Shown piece by piece: positions 1 to 13,100 of a stretch of 64,000 bases of DNA. The translations under genes and the position numbers were made by a program. Source of the DNA: Chromobotia macracanthus (Eukaryota > Chordata > Actinopteri > Cypriniformes > Botiidae); assembly GCA_036877525.1 (NCBI GenBank), contig JAZGTH010000121.1, positions 885,001 through 949,000 on the forward strand. The letters run 5' to 3'. The notes beneath the pieces are model-generated. The model was given only the letters and a program-made list of their open reading frames with translations. It made no database searches and had not been told where the DNA came from. Numbering within the stretch: the stretch's first letter is position 1; every line of letters starts with the position of its first letter.

Positions 1-976
1 CAACAGCAGGGTGAAGGCAAACAGGGGCTAATGCGGTCAGATTAGGTGGGTGTCTGCACATCTTTCTTAGACTACGCCTTTGTGGATGGATTTGACAGTT
101 GCTGTATTTGTGTGAATTTAAGTAGTGTGTGTTGAACTGCCTTACCACATATTGTGTTATTGATCTTACCTGTATTCCAGTATGTCTTTGTGGTGGAAGA
201 TTTCATTGTTTAGAGGTTGCTCTCGTATAGCTCATGAGACTTAATCGAAATTTCAGTTTTATTATCAGCTTTGCTTTCAGATTCCTAAGAACAAATACAA
301 ATAGAAAGCATGGAGACAGATACATGACATACAACGACAGCATAAAGCTAAAACTGAATGTTAATAGTATAGTTTAGGTCATTTGTATCTTAGAAGAATG
401 TGATGAGAAATATAATCTGATGACAACAGATGAGAACAAATGACAATAAGTATTATCTAATCTTGGTAAATCATTGCTGAGACATTAAGATCTTTTTGCT
501 TAGAAGAAAGATCTGAGCAGCTTGAGACCTAAAGTCAAAAAAGGCAAAAGTCTCCTATTGTTAATGAGAGAGATAGAGGCAAAACTGACACAGTGGTAGA
601 GCTGAATACATGTTTGAGCTGCTATTATTGGTCTCTTAGCTGCAGGTTCAGTGCTTTCTTTTACATTCATAATAATTCTCCAGGGGCTGAAGTAAAGAAG
701 CATATGCTGACACAGGCCTTTGTTTGTAAGGTTTGGACCACCCTGAATGATTGTTAATGTAGCTGAAGCTGAATTTATTTGATACTGTAGTGTAAATATG
801 AGTTGTGTTGCATTGTGATACTGTGCTTATTTGTTCCATCAGTGCTGGACTGGATATGCAGCTTCAATGTATTGTGAAACAAAGCGTGTTCGATATTTAT
901 ATGCCAATTCGATTATTGAATAAATTCTTAATTCAAAATATTAAGATTTATTTCTGTTCCACTGTCTTTACTGTAG
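1..976 (+). other. intron of tacc2 (upstream exons off-window)
   Basis: AT-rich sequence with no supported exon, ending in the acceptor before 977. Its short open frames are not TACC-like. It is inferred to be intronic because the first visible exon starts in mid-codon and must be joined to an exon further left. Confidence 0.7.
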
Positions 977-1104
977 GAGTTCAGATTCAGACGGAGCATT
1001 TGAAACCCCCGAATCTACCACCCCTGTTAAGTCTGCCTCTCCACCAGTGCCCCCAACAGAGCCCCCCAACACCAGCTCAGAGCCACTGTCCTCAGAGCAC
1101 ACAG
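977..1104 (+). CDS. tacc2: tacc2 exon a: acidic SDSDGAFETPE segment
   Basis: Acceptor TTTACTGTAG, donor ACAG|GTGAGA. The first base completes a codon from the previous exon, and the last base opens the Asp codon finished in the next exon. It encodes residues 1-42 of the visible protein: SSDSDGAFETPESTTPVK followed by a Pro/Ser/Thr-rich run. The same acidic-to-TPVK motif occurs in vertebrate TACC1/TACC2 ahead of the SDP region. No longer open frame covers this exon; it was found from the motif and the splice sites. Confidence 0.88.
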
Positions 1105-1416
1105 GTGAGATAGAATTTATTCAAAATAATTCTTTATTCTGCAAAGAGTCATGCCTTTAACAGTGTGCCCTTATTTTTTTTTTATTATTTTTTTTACTGT
1201 CATTATGTACCATACCATTATTCTCACACTTTAAAGCTACTGCAAAAATGCCTGCTTTGCAAATTACAGTGTTCTGAGACAGGAGAACTGCATGATCTGA
1301 AGTCTTTATCATTGAACATACCACATATACTCCCTCTAGTGGACATGTACTATATTGCTGTATTGAATGTTTCTACAGGAGCCATATAATGCTTTTATAG
1401 TCTGTATTTCAATAAA

Positions 1417-1481
<65 letters not shown>

Positions 1482-4049
1482 TGTATTACACCTCTAAATA
1501 AGATTAATTCAATTAATCAGTTCGTCTATTCACTACATTATATTACACCTCTAAATAACAACAATGCATCTGTGTGCCTGTAAGATCTTAGTAACATTTA
1601 GTGATCTAGTTTACCAAAATGTTTACCGATTGTGTCATTCTTTCTCCATCTTTACAGACACTATTGACATCCCTGTCAGCGATGTTCAAAACCCATCTCC
1701 ACTTCCACCTCCAAGTCGCTCTTCGTCTACTGTTTTTGATGAGGACCAACCAATAGCTGCAAGCGGTGCCTACAACCTTGACTACTTGATTGCTGATGAT
1801 CCCTTCCCAGAATCAAACTTTGTATCTGGGTCATCAAGCCAACAGGGTGGTACATCCCTTAACCGCTCTCTAAGCCTTCAGTCTGGTGAATTAGATAGTC
1901 TGGGAGACAAATCCACAGGAGAAACCTCTGAAAAACCCTCTCATCCACAAACAGAGTCCTTCAGCATAGGAACAGAGAGTGCACCAGGAACCTTCCGCAA
2001 AGTGAAGAAGCCCCGTCCAGGTTCTCTAAAGAAGAAGCCTCTTTCCAGGCAGAACTCAAACCCAGAACATTCCTCACCCAAGCCTGCCTCCTCTAGTAGC
2101 ACGCCAGAAGAAAAGAAAAGGGGGAAACCCCGTGCAGAAAGCCCCTTGCAAAACCAAGAGAGACACAGTGCCTCACTCAGCCCTAGTCCAAGTCCTGCTG
2201 GTACTTTAAGGAAGAACAGAATAAAGTCTCGAGTGGAGAGTCCTCCACCATTGGCTGAGGAGATCACACCATCTCCCATCTCAATACCCCTCCAAGCAGA
2301 TCCAGGATCTGAACCCCCAGCTGTTCCTGACGAGGACTCTCCCATCCCTCCCAGTGCCTCCTACAAATGGGATCCGGACAACTTTGAAAACATTGACCCA
2401 TTCCAAACAGGAGGCAGTAAAATTGCCAACTCACCAGTTTTGACCAGGAAAGCTGATTTTACATCGGGTTCAGACCCTGACAAAGGCACCTCTGTTGCTG
2501 TAGAGGAGCACCGTGCCCCTTCCCCTGCTACAGAGGAACCCCTCAACGTTGAGGAGCAGCCGGTCGTCAAACGTCAACCAATCAGACTGGAGTTTGACTA
2601 TTCAGAAGACAGTGGAGAGGCGCCACGCAACACTCCTCCTCCCAAAAAACTGGGCAAGAAGCCGGGGGCCAAGATGCCCATCAGAAAGCCTAAACTGGGG
2701 ATTAAAAAGGCCCCGCCTCCTCAGACAGAACAGCTAGACAATGCACCTGTCCCTCCGCTTTCAAATGACAATGCTATCCCCATCTCCAAGGCGTCGTATA
2801 ACTTTGACCCTAGCAAATGGGATGATCCTAATTTTAACCCTTTTTCTTCAGGCAGTGGCATCCCAAATTCTCCTCGCCTGTCCAGAGGAAACCACAGCTT
2901 TGACCAAGACTCCTTTGATGCGTCTGTGGATCCCTTCAAACCATCCAATAAGATGCCAAACTCTCCTCCAAAACCCGCCTCATTGGAAATGTCCACCAAT
3001 GAGAATGAGAATGATAACATTGTTGAGCTTGAGGATCCCAACCAAAACAAACCTGCCAAAAATAAGAAGAAGCCTCTGAAATCGTAAGTCTATGCTTATT
3101 TTGAAGTCATATTCTTATCAAATGTGGGCATACCCTGTTGAAAAGATCAGCATGGGTTGTCACCAGTATGTTACGTTTTGTAAAAACCAGGCTTCTCAAC
3201 TAGTTTAATCAGTAAGCAGCCCTGTGTGTGTGTGTGTACTTGTGCATCTATCTTTGTGAGGACCAGTGTGACCAGTTAGACCATTGGAGTGAGGACATTT
3301 TGGCCAGTGTATGTTTGTGTGTTAGGGATTGTTATGTGTCAGCCTTTGTGTCATCTGCCTGTCTGTTGATCTCATATGTCACAGGACGCCCAACAATTTC
3401 TCCTCTCTGTGTTGTTTCTTGTAAGTAGAGAGATGATGGAACAAATTAGCATCAGTAATAATATAACAACATAAAATGTCATACTACTGTATATATTAAT
3501 TTAAAAGCTGATCTCATGAGGTTACAGCTTTATTCATTTTATACATACATCTACCTGACAGATTACAAACAGTTCTTAAACTGTTGATCTTTAATTTACT
3601 GCTGTGATTCAGGTCATGTGTTAAAAGATTACACATGACCTGGGTGTGAAGGGTCATTATGCTAGTCATTGTAGTCTTAAGGTTTCCTTAAGGTTACATG
3701 TTTCCTTAAGTTGCTCAATATAACATTCATATTTCACACTAATAGAAGCTCTTATCAAATGTAATAAGTAATTCATTTCATTTTATACTAATAAGATTTA
3801 ACTTTAACTTTCTTGTATAATGTTAATTTTTAATTCACTGGTAGAATTTAAAAATACAGAAGAACTGGTATGTATTATTCAAGTAAAACTGTTGTTCAAC
3901 ATATTTTTTGTGATTATTTCAAATTGATTCAAATGTGTAAAACTAATTGATATTTTATGTTCTTAAACAGTAACACTTTTAGAGTGAAGAAGTCTCCAAA
4001 GAGGTCTCCGGTTTCTGAGCAGTCTGCACAAGTGAGTGTAGATATGAGC

Positions 4050-4112
<63 letters not shown>

Positions 4113-7100
4113 GCATGCCGGGGTTTCATGTTTTATGGGGCCATTCCACTCCAAACTGTATATTCTATCCCCCTACACTACTTTAAAAATGTCCCCCAAG
4201 GTCAAAATTTAGTAGTATTACTACACTTGTGGGGACATTTGCTCCCCATAATGTAGTAAAACCAGGACCACACACACTCACTAATGCAGATTCCCAGGAT
4301 GATATGTTTCTCCCCTTTGCTATCACCTCATATCATAACAGTGTTGTCCTGTGTGTTCCCCACTCTCACCCTCCACCTCACACACACATCGTCACCCGCA
4401 GGAACCCGACACTGATCCTGACCCCTCACAGGACCACGCTACTGATGAGGAGAAACTGGCCTCCTCCACCAATCAGAAGTGGGCAACCCGACATGATGTG
4501 GAGGCGGAGCTGACCTCTGACCCCCAAGACTTCCCACAGCCAGCTGACTTCACAGCTTTTGTGAATGAGAACAGTTTACCCACACAGAATGATGGTGAGA
4601 GTTATTATATAATCCTGTCAGCTCCTGTCATGAGTCATGAATGAAATCTCCAGGGTCCAAAGGAACTCCAATAGTTTGTCATTATTTTACTTTGTTCTTG
4701 TAGTTTTATCAAAGATGTCAAAAATTTTTTTTTTAATGTACATTGCCCAGGTCACATTTCACCCCATAAAAAAGAAAACTCTTTCATATTATATTAACAA
4801 AACAAAATAATTTTCAGGAAATTTTACATTTTAGCACACCACCCATTTTTATTACACTAATGCACAGTTTTACTATGCCATTGTTGAATTTGTTGTACTT
4901 TAATTTGTTATTTTAATTTATGCTGATAAAAATCATTTTAGATTACAATGAAGTAAATAGTCTAAGAAACCCACCTTTGAAAACAATGGGGGAAAACAGT
5001 AATGTGTTAAGTTTGTATTATTTTATGAGAATCTGAGGAGATAATGTGCTTAATTGTCATTATCATAATGCCAAAAGACAATTTGAATGTTCCTGAAAAT
5101 AATCTGTATTTATTTTGTATAAAATGTTGAATTTAGGGTGAGCAGTGCATTGTGAGAGAATTACCTGATTATGTCATGTGTTACTGATCTTTCTTTGGCT
5201 GTAACTCCAAATGACCTCACGATGACCCATTTTATTAGCCTTTGACCTGAAATGGAACCAGTTGCACCCTGAGGCCTGTAACTAACTGGGTCACTGGTAT
5301 AGGAACAGATGAGTTGTTTTGCCTCTCTCATGTTAGTTCTGTCAGTTTGTGAACTGATGATCAGGGTATGAAAGAATGTTAAAGTCTTAGAGTATTATCA
5401 GACTATTTTCAAGCCTTAATTTAGCCTTTATAAAATATTAAACCTTTTTATCTTCTCTCTTTTCCTGTCTCTGCAGTTACAGACTACGAGTTTGAATATA
5501 TGGAGAAGATTGGCTCTTCTGCTCCTGTGAGTATTTTAAACCTAGACAGCATGTAGCTTAAAACAGTTGTGTGTAACAAACAATAAATGTTGGTAGATTA
5601 CATTTAGTTACAGGTCTTTTGTCTTTGTGTAAGAACATACAGTATATGTCTTTGTTTACAGTCTGTCTCAGCAAAGAAACCATCGCTTTACCTAAAGCTG
5701 GAGTCTGTAACAGAAAGTCCAAAAAAGAGCTCCAGCATGCAAGATTCAGAGCCAAACTCACCCTGCACTGGGTAAACAATCAACTCACATACATAATCAT
5801 ATATTACTTAAACACCCTATAAAAGAGCTCATTGAACATTCCTTTATTGACTTGTTTCCTGTGAAAACAGGAAGTCTGGGTGTGTGATGTGTCTCCACAA
5901 AAGTCCAAATATGAGTTCATGATGTCTTTAAAACATGTATTTCCATTGGCAGTATATTTGATTCACTTTACTGTGTTTGTCTGACTCTTCACAGGAGCTT
6001 TGAGGAGATGGAAGCTCAGATCTCGCAGGGGAAATCACCTGTGCTGCCGCCGCGTAGTGCTCGTGAGCAGACAGCTTCAGAGAAAAGCAGAAAGAGAGAG
6101 AGTCAGTCTCAGGGTCGAGCACAGATTAATGAGAAAGATGGAGTGGTAAGTACAAACCAATCAAACACTGAGAAACAATTTTGTGTTCCACTTTAGGGTA
6201 TTTAAATAATAATACAATATTTATTGTGGGTGTATTATCTTTTTGTTTTACAAGCATCTAAACAAAACATCTTTCCAGCAGAGTCTGTATTGCATTTTAT
6301 TTATTCATACTGTAGGTTTCAAGAACCCATTATAGAACTGTTAAGATACACTAGGCTAAATAAGAGCATGATTTGCCCCTCACTGACACCCAGAAACCTC
6401 CCACTCCTCTTGTCCCGCTCCTGCTCTCGGTCCCAACACAGCCCCCCATCCAGGGCCCCATGGACCCCTCAGATCTGCCCCTCTTAGACAGGCTGTCTGA
6501 TTCAGCTGCCCCTCTCAGCTACCTGGAGCCTGACCTGGCAGAGACCAACCCCACTGCCTTCGCTCAGAAACTGCAGGTGTGTAGAGAAAAGACCTCCTGC
6601 CCTTTTTATCTCCCCCCTGGACTTATGCAGCTACAGTATGCGTGAATGTGTGTATGTTATTACTGTGTTTTACTGTCTCTTTTACGTTGTAAAAATCATT
6701 TTTCAGCAAAACTACATCATGCACACATGCTTTAAACAGTAAATACAAATTCAAAATAAATTGACTTGTGAAGCGAAATTGCTGAAATGCTGAGACTTAT
6801 TTAAGTCTTAAGTTTAAGCATAAATCGGTTACATTTATATTGTTTTAAGGATGTTTATAACTGTGTGTATGTACCTTGTCTTTATCTTTTTGTCTTCTTT
6901 ACCTTTTCTTTTTGTTCAACGTTTGTTTTGTTTGTCCTTTTGTGTTGGGGTCAGTAAAAGCTCAACTGATGTCATTGTAATCAAACTTCTGAGAAGTTTC
7001 TTACAGTGCTGTGGACCTGATGTCATTCATAGCCTAAAATGTCTGTGAGCGTCTGTGAGCATCTGTGTGCGTGTATATGTGTTTTTCCTCAGGTTTAGTA

Positions 7101-10100
7101 CTTAAATAGGGCCAGTACAATTCTAACCCCTTTTTCCTCCTTGCCCCCTGCCCCTGTCCATGGGTCACGTCTCCTCTTCTCCTTTCCTCCTCAACCACCC
7201 CCCCACCTCTCCTCACGTGGCCCAGGACGAGCTGGTGCTTGCATCCCTCAGGATAGAGGCTCTACAGGTAGCCAAAAACATCTCTCAGAGCCCCTCTTTG
7301 TCCACTGTGTCCCCTCAGGTACTGCACAGAGTCAGCCTGTGTGTGTGTGTGAGTGTGTAAGCACAGGTGTGTGATAGCCCCGTTTAAACTGAGCCCCCTG
7401 ACTGCATTGTTGATACGAGTGTGAGTACCTATCCATAAACTCCCTCACCATACTGTGGACATGACATCTCACCCCTGGTGTTCCCCATGTGACATCTCTA
7501 ACTTGGCTCCTGTCCCCTGATTGGTACTTTCTCCCAATCCAGCACCCTCTTGAGTAAAAGAGGTGTGTTTTCTCCCAGAGCTTTGTGACATCCTGCATGT
7601 TTACCTGGACAGGAGATGCATAGAGACGAAAGTCAATGTGACTTGGAAACTAATGCTGGAGCTAGTTAACGTTACATCAAATTTAAGAGTATTCTTCAAC
7701 TGTTAGCACTTTTATTATTATTAACACAGGGCCAAAAGTGCCATAAGCACTTGTTCATGTGTGTTTCTTCAACTTGTGTGTTGAAGAAACACACATGAAG
7801 GTTCTGTAGGTTTTAAAATATATTGTTCTGACAAAGAAAACTTTATCAGGGTTGAAAATTATAAGTTAAATCTTATAATTTGGGCACAATTCCTTGTCAC
7901 ATTTTTGCTGGTTTCTGATTTTGATTGATACTAATTTACACTAACTCATTGGAATACAGTGGACATACAGACCATCTGTATGCCTGGCCTGAGGACGCTG
8001 GTGTGGCTTCACATGAGGCTTAGCTTTGATCTGTCTGACCTTCAGACATGTCATGTTGGATGAGTGACAGTCTCAACATTTGTACAGGACATGGAATGAG
8101 CAAACTAATCACCGTATCTCAAAAACACAAACATGCCACAGACCCTGTAACACACTCCTATCTCCTCACTCCACTGTTGTTGTCTTGCACACTTCACAGT
8201 CTCGTCTCAAGAAGCCCAGCCCACGTCGCTGGAATCTCAACAGTTCTCACATGGCTAAAGTAAGAAAGACAGAAAACAACCCCTCTGTAGTTTAACTAGA
8301 TCAGTCCATGTGTGCTAATCCCAGTGTCCCTATACCACAATTACACTAAACCACCATAAACTGTCCCCTAGTGTTAAAATATAAACATACAACAAAACAA
8401 AGCAAAAGCATTTCATCCCTCTTCTGTATGTATGTGCTGTAAAATTTTATTAGTATTTTGTCTTTTTCCCCTGTAAAAATATGTAAACTTCCTTAAAAAT
8501 TGAAAGATATATTTAAGAAGCAAAATAATTGTGTAAAACCTCACTTAAAACAAGAAAACAAAAAACAATTGGATAAGTCTTCATATTTTGTGCATTTTTG
8601 AAACACATAAATCTTGTTTTAAGGATGTTTAGGTGTTTTTACTGAAAAAGATTTTTTACTGATTCTCTAAATACTGATTTTGCAGGATTTCGTTAACAGT
8701 ATACCTATCACATCAAACACACTAACAACACATCAACTGTATGTCACGTTCCAGACACATTTAATATGACTATCTGCGTACCATCTTACAAAAATTAAAT
8801 TAAAAATTAAATTACTTATTACTTAAATTACCTTGGGTCTTGCACTTCTGACAAGATCTTTAATCCACACCATAGTTCAGTATTTTTCTCACTTTCTCAA
8901 AACCAGTGTGGTTATTTTTGTAGAAGACCACAGGAAAGTCCACACAGACAGATATCAAACTCTGTCACAGGACGTCCCGTATACCAAAGGTACAGTTTCT
9001 GTTCATGTGAGCTCTGGACTTAAATCTAAAATAGATTTGAGCTTAAAATGTCTATTTCTACTATTTCTAGCATAGTACTGACAAATCTTGAGATTATGGA
9101 GCACTTTGGAGTGACATTGTATTATATGGCTGTATTATGGAGTAATGAGGTTTAGTGATGACTACCATGGATTGATGATCTTCTTAAAATATTAAATATT
9201 TTAACATACATTACTTGGCAATTGTCTTCCTGAATTAGTCTCACAGACACTGTTCAAATGCTGCTGCTGCCATGTTCCTTTATTACCCTTTTCATTATTA
9301 AAAAAAAACATCTTTTATGCACATACATATGGCTGCTCTGAAGACGTCAAGATGACATCCCAGCCCTCTCACAACTCTCTCATATCTCCATATTCATTTT
9401 AAAGCGCCTCTTTCCAATTTGCATTTCATGTTGTTCCTCTGTAGCGTTTTCTATTCTTTACTGACTGTGTTTCGGTGATGTACGTGATATAGAATTTGGG
9501 ATGAGATATATGCTGTTCGGGCTGAAGAATACATTAAATAAACATATTTGTCTTCCACACCTGCAACGCAATGATGGAATTATTAGTATTAATTGTAAAT
9601 TCTTCCTTTAGACCAAACCTCATATGACTGACACTCTATTTGTATCCTATCACACGGCCCCCTACATTGAACCAAAACCCAAATTTACTTAATCCCTTAA
9701 TCCAGCTCTGTTAGAAAGAATTAATTAGCTCTCATCAGCAAGTGGTTTTAGGGGTAAACATGATGATTACTGAGTAAGTACACCCATCACTGGCTATGAA
9801 TAGGTTCTTTGGAAACAAATTATGATCTGTGAATAGAACCTTTAGAACCATTTTGTTTTTAAAATGTTCAGATTAAGTATTTTTGATAATATTTACTGAT
9901 ACCTGTGTCTTTGGAATATCTGCTGTTTTTGTCAGCATTATAAACAAAGTGTGTTCATCTTTTCTTAAGGTAATGTGCAAATACAATGTTTGCTAATTGT
10001 CCTCTATAAACTTTCATGTTTGTTGTCCTGTGGCTGGTTGCATAGCTACCCAGACAGACTTGTAAGATTTTGTGCTCACCATAAATAAACCATCACCTTT

Positions 10101-13100
10101 TTACTTTACTTTTTTCATTAGTTGATCTCCAATAACTAACAAAAATTCGGACCTGTACTCCTGTAGTCCTCATCTGACACAGCATTTCCGGTCACAGCCT
10201 CAAATCTTTCATGACAAGCAGCTTTTCACACCCATCTCACATTGGGGATTGTCAATCATAACATCTCAGCTGTATGCAGCGGGCCAATCACAAACTGAAC
10301 CCTCATCTCAACTGCTGGAGGCTTTGAGTCCAAACTAAGAGCTGCTCTCCATAGCTTTATGCTGAGTAGAACTCGTAGATGATGTGCTGCCTTCCTCCAG
10401 GTTGTGTGGAATGAATGTTTTAAAGAGAAAAACTCACAGATTTTTAATGGCTTCTCCACAACTGTCTCCTCCGCAGCAGAGGGAAATTGCCTCACCGGGA
10501 GACAGTGGAGTGTCGAAAAGTTCCCTCTATTCTCGAGTAGGATACAATGAAGGTGAAAGCCCTCATCTGCCTCGTGACATGGACCACTCGCTGGGCATTG
10601 CCAGAGAGGAGGTACTATATGCACTTCGCCACATTTGAGGCCACAGTAGATAGTACTGAAGACAACAGTAGTAGCTTTTTTGTGTTAAAAGTAAACAAAT
10701 ATTAGCTCCTGATACATACAGGATACATACTGTAATAGATCATTGGTCAACACAATCTCTTTATGCCAATTCGCAATGGCGTGTTTATAATAATGGTTTA
10801 TAATTTGAGCTGTTGGATACGATTTCCCAGAAAAATGTCAGTTTGGCTTTATTTGACTTCAAAAAAAAACAAAACCTAATTTTATGTTTAAAATCATTAA
10901 ATTCACTTAATACAAATTATGAATCTTATAATCTTCCCAAATACTCCCATCTCATATTGTCATAGCTGTTATTCCTATAAAAGGGATTTTGGAATTTTTA
11001 AAAGTTGCTTCAGGTGCCTGGATTTTAGTGGTGGAGCAGTGCTGCAGTAACCCAAAGCATACTTCGCTACAGCCTCCAGAACCTCATATTTACAAAATTA
11101 GGCCTTTAAGATGAGGAAATACAGTATGCTAGTTGTATTAAAAACATATTTTTGGTGTCTTTGCTCTGTTCTATGATTTGTATACTTCCTTAAGTGAACT
11201 GGACACTAAAGCAATGCATACAGCGGCTGCAAATAAAAAATGTTATCACTTGACGCAATTCATTTTTATTGAGTTTCCCCTTCAGTTTTAGTTATCTGAA
11301 ATCACAGCTCTGATGTTCTGACTGTGTGTGACATGTGACTGTTTCATCAGATTGTGGTCAAAGAGAAAGAAGCCATGGAGTGGAAGAGGAAGTATGAGGA
11401 GAGCAGACGAGAGGTGGAGGAGATGAGGTGGGTCAAACATTTCCACACTGTAAAGAAACACACTGTAAAAAACAGGATTTTACGATTTAACATTTTACAT
11501 TTACAATCTATTTTTGTAAATTCATAAATCATATTTCATAAAAATAGGAAAATCTGTAAAATAAGAAGTAAAACTTTGGTAAAATGATAGATTTTTACAG
11601 TCATGATCTTGTGGTTAGAGCTAGAGCTGTGATGTGGTCATTTCCAGACTCCATTTCTTCCTCCTTCCCTATAATTCCTTTGTATTCTTCTGGTCAATAA
11701 ATCTAAAGAGAAAAACTCACAAAAGTAACATTGAAAAAGTTGCCCAAATGCTCACAAATCTCCTACATCAACCTCAGTCCACCTCCCAATCTGTTTATCT
11801 CTTCCCTACTGTTTTTTTTAAGTCGTGCCCTAACAGAAAGCCAATTAAAGAGGGCCTTTATGTGTCAGATGTACCAAAGGTTGGGGGAGGGACAGATAAC
11901 ACTAAAAACAGACCATGTAATGTAACTGGCCTATAACACACTGAAATGACACAATCAGTGGTCTATGTAATATAGGTATAGTTTTTGCCTAAGGATCTGG
12001 TAACTGAGGGCTTAAATCAAGTATGCTTAATGGGTTAAACAGTGCCAGCCTAAAGATGCAGTGTTATTTAATTGACAAGAGGACACATCTCAAAGCGGTA
12101 CCTTTGTTTTCACGACCCTTGGCTAGATACAAAGTGGCAGTCAAGGATGCTGGGGATTATAGCCAGCTGGCCTGGGCCTTGTTAGTGTGGATAAGAATGG
12201 AGCTTAGTTCATTAGTCTGATGGGGCTTAGGATAAAGAAGGACTAAGAAGCTAAGGGAACGCATAGCTAATCCATCCCCTTACTGTGCTGGCAACCTGGT
12301 GAGCCACACTCACTTAGGTAGGAATGGTCAACTCCAGCCCCTCCCAGGAACTCCAAAGCTCTGTTCCAAAACCTAGTGAGCTGCCTCACTGCCTACTATC
12401 TTCATAGGCAGCTGCCCGCTAAGGCAACATCATAAGCGTCTGAAATGACAGATTTAGAATGCTCTAAACAGGCAGAGATGTTACTTTCAAAAACTCACAA
12501 TATTTTTTGAAGTTAGCATGTACACTTTAATAAGCATACAGTACATACGCTACGCTAAGCTGTATTTATCAATATTTTTCATTATGGAATGCTATAAGAA
12601 TTACTTATAATCAACATTGGCCCTATCCGCCGTCACGGACGATTTTCATTTACTAACCTTGGACTGCTTTACCCAAGACTCCGTGTTATAATTTGGCTAA
12701 AATGTGGTATATTAGGAGCCAGCATAATTACCTTTTTTTGGGACAGACTTTCTATCAGTAGAGCTGCTATGATGCCTCAAAAACGTGTCTGGTGCCATTT
12801 CTTTTGAATTCTAACTGGATGTCTGCTCTTTTCCTGCAGGAGAATAGTTATGGAGTATGAGAAGACCATTGCAGAAATGATCGGTGAGTCTTTACTTCTG
12901 AATATAACTTTAGACTCTGCTTCCAGTTTATTTGTGCTTTGTGAACACTGTCAGGCACTTTTGGTTGGTCCGTTATCTTGTTGTGCTTCAGTACTATAAA
13001 TAAACAGGCACAATGCTTTCAATGCGAGTCATGCAACATGTACACACATGCAACAAATATGCAAGTTTGTAATTTCTCATTTAATTTGCAGACAAATCTT

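Noticed and set aside
1941..3079. Several 70-134-codon frames on the minus and +1/+2 strands over the large tacc2 exon
   Set aside because: Shadows of a GC-rich coding exon; no motifs and no splice logic.
3929..4256. Open frames with poly(Val-Cys) or poly(Thr-His)
   Set aside because: They are the CA repeat read in different frames; only 3971-4031 inside them is a real exon.
10256..10624. 122-codon minus-strand frame
   Set aside because: Antisense shadow of tacc2 exon k plus flanking intron.
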